From positions 58,437,491-58,501,490 of the forward strand of contig NC_062213.1 of the NCBI RefSeq assembly GCF_902686445.1: a stretch of 64,000 bases of DNA, given 5' to 3'. The translations under genes and the position numbers were made by a program. Position 1 is the first letter of the stretch, and the number at the start of each line of letters is the position of its first letter. The notes under the pieces are model-generated. The model saw only the letters and a program-made list of their open reading frames with translations, did not search any database and was not told the DNA's origin. Source of the stretch: Sciurus carolinensis. Taxonomy: Eukaryota; Chordata; Mammalia; Rodentia; Sciuridae. Below are positions 32,216 through 45,054 of the stretch, in pieces.

Positions 32216-34210
32216 AACAATAATCTTATTAGAGCTATGGAATCCCATATAAAACTTTCTTGGAGTTTTAATACATTTCATATAATAAATAAAAGAAAGA
32301 GCTGAACCTGAAAAAAAAAGTTTCTCTGTAAATGAATTTTTAGATTAAACCCCTTGTTTCCTAAGGGCTCTGTGACTTCCCAGTGTCTGTTAAGATCCTC
32401 TTGGTGCCCACTCATGGGTAGCAAGACCATAACTCTGTACATCAATGTTAAGCACTGCAGCTCCCACACATAACTAACAAGTCTTTAGTCCAGGCTAACA
32501 GGCTGATCTTTGCGTTTGCTGAGTCCATTAGTCACTAACATTTATTGATAACAAGGCCTGCACCTTTTCTACAATCCTAGGGACTATTAACAGGTTGAAA
32601 CCCTCTAGAGCTTTTGCTTAAGATCAGTCCCTGGTCGAGTCTCTTTTGCCTTATCTTAAGGCCAGGACTTCTTTGAGGTCAGTCCTCAGAATTTTAATTA
32701 AGGTCTGGTGAGCACAACCCTTCCTTCAAAGAAATAGTAAAGCATCTATACAAAAATAGTTCCTCATCTATGTCAAAGCCAACTCTGTAGCCTAAAGAAT
32801 ATAGTGCCTAATACTTAAACAAGGTTTACAGAAGTTCCTGCATTTCCAAGGTCAAAACACCCTGTCTATGCACTGATGCCCAACGTATAAACTCAAAGCC
32901 AAAGCCATGGATCCCACCCAAACAAAACCAAAAGTCAGGCAGATTTTGTTCCCAAATGCACAACACCCTGAATTGAACTAATAACTGCCCCCTCCAATAT
33001 GTAGACTTGCCCCCAGTACAGAGTTAATGTCAGGTATGTAATACTTAAAACAGACAAATAAAAGAGGGTTTCTCCCAGACAGTAGTGTGCTGTCGAAAAG
33101 AGGGAAAGGAAAGGGGTTATGTAGGCATGCTCAGATTTTGTTTTCCTTCTAAACCTTCCAATTACCCTCTGCTCAGAAGGAGCAAGAAGGGTATGGAAAG
33201 AAATCAGAAATGCTAGCTCCTGAGGTCATTGTACATTGAAAAATACTCCAAATAGGGGCAACATTACTCTTCTCCTAGAATGGCAGAATGAAAGTTAGTT
33301 TTGCATTCTTTTATCATCAGATCTTGATGGTTTAGTATATAGGTATTGTAATATTCTAAGTTTATCAAAATGAACAACATATATATGTTTAAATGGATAC
33401 TTTGTAAACCATAGGGGGAAAAAGTCAGTAAATAAAAAGTCATTTAAAGTTCAGCTTTTCTATGGAAGGATACATACCAATGTCTGAGAGGTGGGATTAT
33501 AAATTATTTTATTCTTGTCTATCCATTTTTTAATTAAAAAGCCTTACACACACATAATTTTTCTCATTATAGAAAATACATTTTTAAAATTAATTTCTTT
33601 GTTAGTTTTCTCAGAGCTGGAAATATACCAGAATATTTAAAATAAATTTTACTAAATGAATGCTAATACAGAAAACAACTTACAAAGTCCTTCTGGTAGT
33701 TCTTGTATATTCACATACTCTTTTTACTTATTAACTTGATTTATTTTAATTATTTTTCATGATGTTAAACCTCAGGATAAGTCAACATAATTTAACATAC
33801 ACAGTTAAAATAGTAAAGTTGTTTAAAAGTTTTACTTATTTTAACAAATTTTCTTCTGTTTCCCTTAAAACATACTAACATATATTTATACAGGAGAAAA
33901 ATTACAGTGTTTGCACTTATTGCTGCATGATTGTATCATATATATGTATATATGTACACACACACTGAACCATACATACACATTTCACTGAATATGCAAT
34001 GCAAACACTGACACTATTTAATTTCTTACTTAATCTGTACTTCAAATAAAATGGATTCAAAATATCATCAGGAATATGTTGGGTGGTACGTTTTTAAAAT
34101 AGTCTTATTTTCAATCTCTTTTATTTAATAGTATGCCATTTTCAAATATAAAACAATTAAATTATACATCTTACCATATATGTAAAGCCAATATTGAATA
34201 TTAGCTGTAG
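32216..34210. other. Unassigned sequence with a richer-GC block at 32300-33290
   Basis: The block 32300-33290 is less AT-rich than its surroundings and includes an AATAAA (33058) and several purine tracts. It might be an old retroviral fragment, but I could not match one. 33300-34210 is AT-rich and unassigned. Confidence 0.35.
34025..34075 (+). repeat. 51-base direct duplication, copy 1
   Basis: Matches 35235-35285 apart from a few differences: both carry CTTACTTAATCTGTACT and GGATTCAAAATATCATCAGG. Confidence 0.85.
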
Positions 34211-34214
34211 TAGT

Positions 34215-34540
34215 TTCAATAACTAATTGTTATTCCTTCCATCCAGAAGTGCCATAACATTACCTATCCCTTGAAACTAGACTGATTTTAATGACACGCT
34301 GATCCAATGGCATTTCATGAAGGGAACATTCTAAGACTTGGAATGCTATTCCTGGGGCTCCTAAATTGCCATACAAAACGTGAGATTTCCCTAAAAGAGA
34401 CATGTTTAAGAAAACACCTATAGATGCTTTTGATAGCAAAGTGAAGTCAGGTCTTCCAGTCATCCTTCCTAAGGCATAAAACTTAAGAAAAACTATCCTG
34501 GACCCTCCAGACCAGTGGACCATTAGTTAGATTTCACTGA
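34215..34540 (+). mobile_element. Possible MLT1-type LTR, plus strand
   Basis: Wording such as 'gccataacattacctatcc', 'gattttaatgacacgctga' and 'ctaagacttggaatgc' resembles the middle of a MaLR MLT1 LTR. Both ends are unclear. Confidence 0.4.
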
Positions 34541-36370
34541 ATAAATCTAAAGATGTGACAGGGACTAGATGAGTCCTCCACTTGAGTCCTTTCTAAATTA
34601 CTAATTCAGGAAATCATGATATATAGCAAAAGGTTGTAAAATTACAAGGGTTATAGAGTAGTTTATTATTCAAATATGAATAACTGGGGAAAATCCCCTG
34701 ATAAGAAAATTATGAGAAGGGATGGGAGTTGTGTTTATTGTTAATGAAGTTGTCTAACCATCTTTTGACTTTCTTGATCCTCTACTCCATGTTAATGATT
34801 CTTGAGATTGTTTTTTTCCCTACTCTGAGCTGATACAACTAATGGATGATTTTCACCTGCTCAAAAGATTGCCATTAGTATCATTATCTGTTTTGATCTG
34901 TCCTATAACCAATTTAAATGTAGCTTGAGGGCCTTAACATGTCCATTATAATTCAGTTCCTTTCTCTTCACTTGATTCATGTAAACAACTATATCTGAAT
35001 CACTGTTGATAAACCTCCACTCTAAACCACAAAGATTTCTAAGTCATGCTTAGAAGATAAAATAAATTCACTTCTGAAACCTGCTATAAATGAGTCATAC
35101 TCTCTAAGTTTAGGTCTAGGTACATAGGAATAAATAATATAATCTGTTATTATTTTAAAGTTGTTCACATATCACTTAACATAATACTGATATCTGCCTC
35201 ATATATTTTAAATTTTGTGATCAGCTTACTTAATCTTACTTAATCTGTACTGAAAATACAATGGATTCAAAATATCATCAGGAATTATTCATATAATTAT
35301 CTATGGTTTTGATCTATATCAATTAAATATGAATAAAGTATAAATTAACAACATGCAAAATATTATTATTGCACTTAATTTTAAATTTATGGTGTTCCAG
35401 TGCCTTTTACCTTTTGTTACCTGTTGATTATTCCAATCTATCTGTTCCCTTTGTTTTTCTCTTTGACCATGTTTTTCAATTTTTATTGTATTTTATTTTC
35501 AAAATAAATATATAATTAAGGTCCATTTTGTAAATGAAAACAAAACTCAAACAAGATAAAAAATTTTCTCAGAGTTATTTAGCTCTGTAGATTAAGCAAG
35601 TCTTTCTGATTGGGTTATTAGCCAGTAGTATCACCACTAGTCCTCAAAACCTAAGAATTTTATTTTAATCTATCATTATATTTTGACTTTTCAGTAAGTT
35701 TCTGGTATGGCAGGAAAGATTGATTGTACTTCAACTTTTCAGAAGACATCTCAAATTTTGAAAAGTCTCATCTCTCCAAATTGTTCTTGTATATACCTTA
35801 ATAAACATAACCTTATCAATGACAGAGTTTTTTAAGTTTGCAAGTTTCCTACCCCTTTGTTTGTATCCATTCTAGTCCTTCAGTTTTCGTTACATCTTTC
35901 CACCTTCTTTCCCATGGAAATTTGCCACCTAAATTGTAGACTACCCTAGGAATGACTGGTTACTCTAATCTCCATAACCCAAGACAATGACTTCACACAA
36001 ACCTAATGATCTACCCTAAAAATATATGTTTGTATGTGCTAATTTATACATGGATGTTTGTATTAGATATGATGAGGTATATTGAGCTCTTATAGTAGTT
36101 ATATTCTTAGGTATATTTGGACTATAAATTCTCTCAAAATTCGTATTCTCTAATCCATTCTCAATCATATTAATATGCACAACAGCTCATAAATTTATAA
36201 ATAACTCTAGATATGATATAAATACTGCAGTTTTTAATATTGTGGAAATAAGGGAAGGGTGACACATATTAAAACATTTTCTCCCAGAAAGCAAAAGGAT
36301 CAGATGGATGATATTTGGGTTAAGGGCATTTAAATGTTAAAAAAATAAAAAGATAAAATAGCAATAAGAA
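34541..36370. other. Unassigned AT-rich sequence
   Basis: No recognised gene or repeat family apart from the short duplication at 35235-35285. Confidence 0.45.
35235..35285 (+). repeat. 51-base direct duplication, copy 2
   Basis: Second copy of the 34025-34075 sequence, 1.2 kb away in the same orientation. Just before it 'cttacttaat' is itself doubled. Confidence 0.85.
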
Positions 36371-36374
36371 ACCA

Positions 36375-37690
36375 CATTTTTGTGCATTTTTTATTTGATC
36401 TTTTTAGATATAAATGACAGTAGAGTGTATTTTGACATATTATACATACGTGGAGTGTAACTCATTCTAACTAGGATCCCAGTGGTTGTGCATAATGTGG
36501 AGTTTCACTGGTGATATATTCACATATGAACATAGAAAAGTGATGTCTGATTCACTCTACTGTCACTCCTGTTTCTGTTCCCCCTCTTATCCCTTCATTA
36601 CCTTGTCTAATCCACTGAATTTCTATTCTCCCCTCTCCATTGTTGTGTGTTAACATCTGTATATCAGAGAGAACATTCGGTCTTCAGTTTTGGGGGGTTA
36701 TTTGCTTATATTCACTTATCATGCTAGTTTCTAGTTCCATACATTTACCAGCAAAAGTCATAAAGTTATTCCATTTTATAACTAATATTCCCATGTATAC
36801 ACCACATTTTCTTTATCCATTCATCTATCGAATGCACCTAGGTTGGTTCTATAGCTTAGCTATTGTGAATTGTGTAGCTATAAACATTGATGTGATTGTG
36901 TAACTGTAGTATGCTTATTTTAATTCCTTTCCAGAGGGGTCGTACCAACTTGTAGTCCCACGGCAAGGTCTGAGTGTACCTTTTCCCCCATATCCTCGAC
37001 AACATTTATTTTCCCTTGTATTCTTGATAATTGCCATTCTGATCTGAGTGAAATGGAATTTCAGTGTAGTTTTAATTTGCATTTCTTTAGGTGCTAGCGT
37101 TGTGGAACATTTTTTCATGTATTTGTTGACCATTCATATTTCTTCTTCTGTGAAGCACCCGTTCAGTTTCTTTGCCCATTTATTGATTGGGTTATTTGTT
37201 TTTTGGTGTTACGTTTTTTGAGTTCTTTATATACCTGAAGATTAATGCTCTATCTGAGGTGCAGGTAGCAAAGATTTTCTTCCATTCTGTAGTCTCTCCA
37301 TGTTCTTAATAGTTTCTTTTGCTGTAAAGAAGATTTTTAGTTTGACACCATCCCATTCATTGTTCTTAATATTCTTAATATTACTTTGTGTGCTTTCGGA
37401 GTCTCATTGAGTAAGTCCATTCCTAAGCTGATATGATGGAAACATGGGCTTACTTTTTCTTCTAGTTGGTGCAGTTTCTCTGGTATAATGCCTAAGTCCT
37501 TGATCTACTTTGAGTTGAGTTTTGTGCAGGGTGAGAGGTTGGGATTCAATTTCATTCTGCATATGTATTTTCAGTTTTCCCAGAACCCTTTGTTGAAGAT
37601 GCTATCTTTTTTCCAATGTATGTTTATGGTCCTTTGTCTAGTATGAGATAATTGTATTTATGTGGGTTCATGTCTGTGTAGAAGTCACAC
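36375..37690 (-). mobile_element. 5'-truncated L1, minus strand
   Basis: Begins with T-rich sequence and the 3'-UTR type 'tttttagatataaatgacag' (shared with the copy at 23690), then ORF2 C-terminal sequence to about 37690, where it is truncated ('tatgtgggttcatgtctgtg'). The minus-strand frame 36915-37133 keeps part of the C-terminal domain, but its cysteine motif is mutated (CCRGYGGKG). Older or faster-decayed than the copy at 29645. Confidence 0.88.
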
Positions 37691-37854
37691 ATTTCCTCTG
37701 CATTCAGGTCTTAACTGTGAAGTTAAAACACCTCTATAATTTAAATACAAACAAAACTGTAAAACCAGTGCTGCACACATTAAACCAAATACAATGTTGC
37801 AAAAGATGTTGATTAACTTAAGATAAATATAAAGAGCCCAATTATGGAATAAAT

Positions 37855-38195
37855 TTGATTATTCAGAGTTCTATTGAGAAGCATAACCAATAGGATGCAT
37901 ACATAGATGATAGGTAGATGGACAGACAGAAGGGGAGATATTTACTTTAAGAAATTGACTGTCATGATAATGGAGTTTGAAAAGTTTCAACATCTGCAGT
38001 GAGAAAATTGGAGACTCAGGAGAGCACATTGTGTAATTCCACTCTGAAAATCAGTAGCCATGAGACTCAAGAAAAATCAATGTTTTAGTTTGTGAGTTCA
38101 ATAGCAGGAAGAAGCCCAATTTCCAGCTATCAGGCAGGAAGAGTACCTTTTTCCCTATTCAGATCTTCAGTTATTTGAATGGGATCATCCATATT
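37855..38195 (+). mobile_element. ERVL LTR (MLT2-like), plus strand
   Basis: Matches a familiar LTR: 'tcagagttctattgagaag', 'ataaccaataggatgcata', a GATAGGTAGATGGACAGACA microsatellite-like block, AAGAAATTGACTGTCATGAT and GGAGACTCAGGAGAGC. The right end is unclear and no internal region is attached. Confidence 0.6.
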
Positions 38196-38637
38196 AGAAG
38201 CCGGGAAAGCTCTGCTGGAGGGTCCAGAGAGGAAAGACTTTTACCTATTGGTTTCAGTGTGTTCACTTGGTTTTGGTGCAAAGCTGTCAGAAGCACCCAG
38301 AGGCCAGTGGATTTCTCCATCAGGGGAATCACCTGAAGGGATTTTATATTAGACTACCTCTGGTGAAAGAGTTTGCTCCTGCACCAGAGGGCATATTTTC
38401 AGGAGTTCCAAACGTCAACTTCTAACAATTCCCGCAGCAAGACATGACAGAAAATTTACCTGCTGTCCAGAGAGCCAAACTGAGGCTTTCTCCATGAGTG
38501 TCTGGATGTTCAGCATTGGGGAAGAAGTAGAATTTACTTGAGTGTTCTATCTCATCTCTAATGTTAGTGACTAGTGTTGTATTATGTTTTTTATGCTTGT
38601 TGTTATGTTATGTTATGTTATGATGCACTACACTATA
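38196..38637. other. Unassigned sequence with a short (TTATG)n tract
   Basis: No family recognised in 38196-38580, which is fairly GC-rich. A short TTATG run (about four units) lies at 38600-38620. Confidence 0.4.
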
Positions 38638-39195
38638 CTTATGGGCTCAATCTTGTCCCTCCAAAATTCAAACATTGAATTCCTAATCCCTGGTACCTCT
38701 GGATGTGACTTATATTGGCAAAGAGTGTTTAAAGATAAGGCGATTAAATTGAAATAAGGTCAGTAAGGTGGCCCCTAATCCAATCTGACTGATTCTTTCA
38801 GGAGGAAATTTGGACACACAAAAAGACACAGAGAAAAGGCAATCACAGAGGAAAGGTCAAGTGAAAATGTACTTAGAAAGTCACATAATCCTGGAAGAGG
38901 AAGTAGAGGCAAGAACTAAAATAAAATCTGTCATGATTGATAATTACTAAATTTAGATGATAGGACTATGGAGATTTCAAAAATATGTATATTTGAATTC
39001 TCCAGAAAAAAATAAAACTTATGTAATAAAAAGAAAAGAAAGTGACTATCTACCAGCCAAGGAGAAAGACTTCAGAGAAAACTAAACCTGTCCTGATATT
39101 GGACTTCTACCCTCCAGAACTGTGAGGAAATAAAAATTTTCATAAAAGTCACTTTTTGATATTTTTTATGGCAGCCCTAGCAAACTAGCACATAC
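38638..39195 (+). mobile_element. MLT1-like MaLR LTR, plus strand, interrupted
   Basis: Starts TATGGGCTCAATCTTGTCCC, continues GGATGTGACTTATATTGGC and GGCCCCTAATCCAATCTGAC, and after an interruption ends CCTCCAGAACTGTGAGGAAA through GGCAGCCCTAGCAAACTAGC. This order is that of the MLT1A-like LTR. Confidence 0.8.
38925..39045 (+). mobile_element. Possible old L1 3'-UTR piece inside the MLT1-like LTR
   Basis: 'gataattactaaatttaga' and TTTGAATTCTCCAGAAAAAA resemble the 3' end of an old L1 (L1ME/L1MD type). The LTR reads on smoothly at both sides, so this looks inserted. Short, so uncertain. Confidence 0.5.
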
Positions 39196-41239
39196 ATTTT
39201 CTTTTAGTACATATGTGCTACTACTATATTCTTCATTGTTCTTATTATTTCTTACTAGCCAGTCACTCCTTCCTCTAATATACTATTATAATTTAATAAT
39301 TCTCTATACTAAAGTTCCTTTAATTACTCTGTGGTTTCTCTCTCTTAATTACACCTAGTCTGGTTCAATGTTTGATCAAATATTATTTTCCATCTTTTCT
39401 AAATCTCCAATGATCAACAGAATAAGCATGAAAAGCTTTTCAAAATTCTTGAAATTATTTTCATAACTAGACAGAGACTCTTCAACATGAGTGAAATTTT
39501 TTGTTATTATCACAATGTACCATAGTTGGTATTTACATAACCCCAATTTTTTCCATTTTTACCTGTGTTTTTATCATAACTTTTGCTTTATTACAAAAAC
39601 GTTCATTCCTGTCTACAAAAGATCTTGCTTATACTTTTTTTTATCCTGTCTCTCCAAATTATTAAAGACATGAAACACCCTGATGAAAGCAAGACCAATT
39701 ACATTAGTAACATTGTTCCTACAAAGTTAGGTTTCAGTTACTTATGGATGCCCTTTCTTTCATGATAAATCCTTTATTAAGTTTGTAACATTGCCTTGAA
39801 TATTCTGAGTAGAAATCGGCATAAGTTATGAATAATGCATAGAGTTCTCATTGTAGCTAATACTTCAATAACTTATTATGATACAAGTAGCAATGATGTT
39901 ACATTAAGAAAAGACAGAATGGCAAGATTAATTCACATTGTTGTGTTTTGGTAATGACAGTTTCACAGCAGAGGTGGCATATGAATTAACTCCTAAACTT
40001 TAAGTAATAATTTACCTAACTAGGAAACCCTAAGCAAAAGAGCATTGCAAATGAATAACATAAAATAATTTGGCAAATTCTGGTACTAATGAAGAAACAA
40101 GTATAACTGGGACAACTTACTTATTTGCAGAATAGAAGAGAATGTTCTAGATAATAAAATATAAAAATACAGAGAATATAAACTTTTTGCTTCATTCATA
40201 TTACAGTAGTAAAGGTTTTATTAAGCTTTGCTCATATCATATTTAAGTAAGTGATCTTAGTTAAATTGCCACATTTTCAAGGTTGGAAGGGGATACAGAA
40301 TACATGAAAGAAATTTGGGGTACTTACAAGGGCTCCTGCTTCTCTATGAAATCAATTTCCCAGGCTCTGATAGTCCTTCAGATCTTCCTTGTTTAGTTTC
40401 TTTATTTTTTTTGTTTGTTTCAGATGATATAATTTAATAAAGCATCATGTCACATGGACTTTAGCTTGTGCTTGAGATATAACACAATGAGAGAACATGG
40501 TTCTATCCTTATGAAGTTTGTAATCTACAAGAAAAAGAAAGCCACTTCACATTAAATTACAAATATATTAGTGTTATAAGAAAATACAAAATGTTAAGCA
40601 GCATATGGAACGTTAAAACTTATATCCTTAGCTCCTTTCTTTGTTTATGAATAACTTAGTTTCAAATTCTAAAAATCATTATGTAAGTGTTCAACTTTGG
40701 GCCAGTTTGGAGAATAAGAAAATACTCCACTCATCTTCCTGCAGAATTTGTCATATTCTAGATTTTGTTCACCACATTTCTATGGTGTGAATCCTTTTAT
40801 CTGACATCTGTGATTTATTTTAATGGAAGTTAGATGTACAAGGTATCTGTTCATTATCTGTTTAATACAAGGATATTTTATATAAGATATTGAGTATTTT
40901 CTTATATCATATTCAAAGGTCCATAAGTGTTTGTTTGTTTGTTTTTTATTTTATATTCTGATTAATAAGTGTGTTAAAGTGTGAAGTTCCCCATCAGATT
41001 TACATACAAAGTTTTTCTCAGCAATTGGTGATCATGTCTAAACCCATGGTTTCATTCCATAGTATAAAATGGTGGCATTCTATCATTTTTCTTCTTTGAT
41101 TAGTTGACATTATTTTGCTACATACTTTACAATATCTATAGTTTAAATACCCTCTTATATAATTCTATTGAAAGGTAATAGGTAGGGTAAATATTTCACT
41201 CTTTCTCTTCATTTATTATTATTCAGAATAATAATTGAT
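39196..41239. other. Unassigned AT-rich sequence, 2 kb
   Basis: No gene or nameable repeat. A (GTTT)n run lies at 40928-40945. Confidence 0.45.
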
Positions 41240-41299
41240 GCCCACAGCAATCTACAGCAGCAACCAATAAGGGTTGCTCTTAATATGGATTTTTTTTTA

Positions 41300-42930
41300 G
41301 TCCCCTCTACCATCTTACCTCCTAAAATGCCTTTCCCCAAAGGCTATGGTTTTGGATTCTATGTTCCTGGAGTACTTTGAAATCTCATGCCATTTCTCCT
41401 GACCTATAAGCTTTGTGCTAAGAAGTGGGCTGAGAGGCATCAAAGGCAAATCCCAGCATCTTCACAGTCAAACTCTTCTTAAGACCTTCCCCAGAGGAGA
41501 GGGGATGTTGATGGAATATAGGCATCCAGTCCTAGTCTGCTGTGGGATAGAGACAAAGCAGCAGGTGTATGCCTGATTTAGGAGATGAGTAACAATGGCT
41601 AACCACTGGAAATTGGCAGCAAAAACAAAACCTGGTGAAATCCAGATACTAGGGTAAAATAACAAAGCAAGAGACAGAATACTCAGTATCTGCAGCTCAG
41701 CACCTCAGTCAGGGGAAAGAGACTCTTCTCTCTGAGGGGTCAAAAGTGAGAGACAAAGAGTAATAACTTGATACAGAAATCTGCATGCTGCAGACAGACA
41801 GCTTAAATAAGCAAGAGACCTGGAATCTGCAAAACAAGTTAGTTTTAAAGAAGAAATTTCAATGCCTCTTTCAGCAAGCTCTCAGGGGCCATATTGAGAA
41901 AGACCCTCTTGTCTGAGACTATACAATTCTGTCGATCAAAACATCTGCTTGATCATATTTCAGGGTCCCCATGGGGCCCTTCTCATTGACTGGGCAGAAA
42001 GCAGCCCCAGGAGATACTCTTGGCTTGTGAGTATGAGTGGTGGGGTGTCTCTGACACAAAACTGCTAAGAATTTTGTGCCAGGGATTGTTGGTAGTGAAA
42101 CAGAGAGGAGAGGAGAGAGGGGAGTGTGCTGTTTTCTGAAATCAGTGGTTTCTAGGAATTGCCCTCTGTGACTGCAAGTGACACTAGTCTCTTGTGGTTC
42201 CATGTGAGGGTTAGATCTGAGGGCAATAGATAACTTGATTATGTCAACATATCCCTATAGTGCAGAAGTTGGTCTTTCAATCTTTCCCCAGCTCCGGAGG
42301 CTTTGGCATTTTTCAGGCCTCTGTGTGCATAAACATAAACCTCCAGACCTAATGTAAGTTGAATTGTGTACCATTCAGCCAAAACGTGGTTATCAAGAAG
42401 GTCTCACCCATCATGATCCCAGCATTTGCAATTTTGTCAGGTGTGCAGGCTAAAAGCCACTGCAGAAATATACCTCTGATGTGGCTAATATTTTGCCTTA
42501 ACCTATTTCGTGAGAAGTACATGAAAAAGCCAGAATTCCTCACCCAACTGGGTTGGTGAGAGCAGAGAGGAATTTCAAAGAGTTATAGTTATGCCCTACA
42601 ATCCCTGTCCCACCATAACTGGTTGATTCCAACTGTGGAAAACCAGGGGAAGGATTAGATCAGCAGAGACACTTCAGCTGTCCTCACTGGTTTTTCCCAG
42701 CACCTTGGCTAGGAGAATTTTTAATTTGATTTTTCTTCATATTTTCTTTTATAATTATTTTCTCTTTGTTAATTTTTTAAATTACAATTTTTATTTTTAC
42801 TTTTATTTATTTTTTAAATTAAATTTGATATATTTTTTCTCCTTTCAAATTGTTATTTTGTTCCTTTTTATTTTATCTCTCACTCTTCTCATTCTTTGCT
42901 ATTTTATTTGTTTATTTTTAATCTTCTTTC
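41300..42930 (+). promoter_or_regulatory. L1 5'-UTR-like region, plus strand
   Basis: GC-rich for this window and followed by a long T/pyrimidine tract (42715-42930), the same order as the 5' UTR of the long L1 at 27460-29270 in its own orientation. Content such as CTCTCAGGGGCCATATTGAG and TGACACAAAACTGC fits old L1 5' UTRs as I remember them. Promoter activity is unlikely now. Confidence 0.5.
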
Positions 42931-42934
42931 ACTT

Positions 42935-43010
42935 TTTTTTTTCTGGTGCCAGAGTTAAGCCCAGGGCCTCATGCAGATTGGGTAACCTTTGAGCTACATT
43001 CCTAGCTCAG
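42935..43010 (-). mobile_element. ID SINE, minus strand
   Basis: Poly-T then CTGGTGCCAGAGTTAAGCCC, CAGGGCCTCATGCAGATTGG and GAGCTACATTCCTAGCTCAG: the reverse complement of an ID, moderately diverged. It sits in the old L1. Confidence 0.85.
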
Positions 43011-43699
43011 CTGAGAGGAATTAAGCTAAATTTTACCACCACCCAGTTCTTAGTTCTGTTCATTTCCTACAGAATGATTCTATTTAATGATAATGGAGAA
43101 TATAAGCTAGCTGTGAACCTGTCCCCAGGCATGCACAGCTATGGGGAGGTTGATGTTCTCCTCTGACACCCACAGAGTAACTAGAGAGAGGAAAAACACA
43201 ACAGTTGCTGGCATATCTGTGTCAATAGTTGACCTCAATCATTGCTGTACCTGATTTGATCACTTAGTGATGATAAATTTTCAGGTGAGGTAAATTGCTC
43301 AGCCAAGAGTCTAAAAGCCAGGAGGACAAGGGATAATGTATTTCCCATCCTAAAAGAAAATAACTACCAACCAAGATTACTACACTCATCAATGTGATTC
43401 TTCAGAATTAAAGAAGAAAAATAGATTTTCCAAGATAAGCTTAAGTTAAGAGGAATTCATGACCACCAGAACAGCATTAAAAAGATGCTTAGAAGGATCT
43501 TATACCTAGAGGATGAAGAAAATAAACAGAATTATGAAGGAATATGAAAGAATAAATACCCTATGAGAATAGACACGCAAATGAGAAAGAGGAAGGAATC
43601 AAACTACCAATAAAATAAATCATCAAACTTCTAAGACGAATGAATGAGGAAGAAGTATACAGTGAATAATCAAAACAAAATCAACAAAACAACAAAAAC

Positions 43700-44550
43700 A
43701 AGTAGATACCTTTCATTACCAAAACTGAATGTAATGGTATTAGCTATCAAATTAAGAGACATAGAATGGATTTTAAAGTAAGATCCAATAGTATGCTGTA
43801 TACAAAGGAAATTCCCTTTATCCACAAAGATGGACTTAAAGACACATCCACAAATTGACTGAAATTGAAAGGGTGAATATATTCCAAATAAATAGAATAT
43901 GAAAGCAAGCAGGAGTAGCCATACTTATACTAACAAACGGACTTTAAGAAAAAATAATTTAGAAGAGAACAAAAAGGTCACTACATATTGATTCAGGGAA
44001 CAACATATCAAGAAGATAAACAATCTTCCATGAGATCCTCTCTCTAAATTAGAGAAATACAAAATAGACCTGGGGATATGTGTACCAAATGTTTGAGAAC
44101 CCAGTTTAATAAAACAATGCTAATGATGCTATTAGATGTAAAGGACGAGATAGGACCCAATGCAATAATAGTGGGCAAGTTTAATACTCCATTCTCATCA
44201 AAAGGTAGATCATTTAGTCAAAAAACTCAAGAAAAAAGCATCAAAGATAAATTATACTATAATTCAAATGAAGCTAAAAGATATGTATGTACACAGCTTT
44301 CCATTTAATAGCTTAAGAATATGCACATGAAACTTTCCCAAAATAGACCTTGTATTAGGTCACAAATCGAGTTTTAGCAAAACTTAAAAAACTGAAATGA
44401 TTACTTACATCTTATTTGATCATAATGGAATGAAACTAGAAATTAAATAGCAAGAGAAATGACTGAAATTATACAAACACAGGAGAATGCATAACACATA
44501 TTTGAGTGAACAATTTGTTATTGAAGAAATCAAAGGGAATACTTAAAAAT
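43700..44550 (+). pseudogene. L1 ORF2 endonuclease pseudogene, plus strand
   Basis: The frame at 44078-44308 contains AIIVGKFNTPFS, where the family has GDFNTP; the catalytic Asp is Lys. A later SDH motif reads FDH (44415-44423) followed by NGMKLEI. Upstream, translated wording such as 'gcaggagtagccatactt' (AGVAIL-like) fits the N-terminal part. A SINE-like patch at 44028-44076 replaces a few endonuclease codons. Confidence 0.85.
44028..44076 (+). repeat. SINE-derived patch inside the L1 endonuclease
   Basis: About 49 bases nearly identical to part of the SINE at 44678-44726, including the unusual CTCTCTAAATTAGAGAAATA variant. L1 sequence resumes directly on both sides. Confidence 0.85.
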
Positions 44551-44574
44551 TTATTAAATGAAAATGGAAACATT

Positions 44575-44781
44575 GCAGTAGGGTGCAGTGGTGCACACCT
44601 GTAATCCCAGCAGCTTGGGAGGCAGGAGGATCTCAAGTTCAAAGCCAGTCTCAGCAAAAGCGAGGTGCTAAACAACTCCATGAGATTGCCTCTCTAAATT
44701 AGAGAAATACAAAATAGGCCTGGGGATGTGACTCAGTGGTCCAGTGCCCCTGAGTTCAGTCCCCCAAAGATCCCCCCAAGA
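44575..44781 (+). mobile_element. B1/ID composite SINE, plus strand
   Basis: Typical composite (TGCACACCTGTAATCCCAGC, GTTCAAAGCCAGTCTCAGC, GGGGATGTGACTCAGTGG). A 15-base target-site duplication with one difference flanks it: GAAAATGGAAACATT at 44560-44574 and GAAAATGGAAATATT at 44782-44796. It is inserted in the old L1. Confidence 0.95.
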
Positions 44782-45054
44782 GAAAATGGAAATATTCCAA
44801 AATCTTGGGTATAGCAAGAACACTACTAAAAGCAAAATTTATAACAATAAATACTATATACAAAAATAGATCTTAAATTTATAATCTAATGATTCATCTC
44901 AATGTTTTAGAAAACAAGAATATGGTCAACCCAAAAATCAACAGAAGGAAAAAAAAAACAGAGATAAAAGCAGATTGAAATTTAGTAGAGACTACATGAA
45001 CAATTCAAAGGATGAATTAAACTGAGTACTTTTGAACAGACAAAATTGAAAAAT

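Noticed and set aside
42705..42992. 95-codon Phe/Leu/Tyr-rich frame, like a membrane protein
   Set aside because: It is a translation of the T-rich tract in the L1 5' region and an antisense ID.
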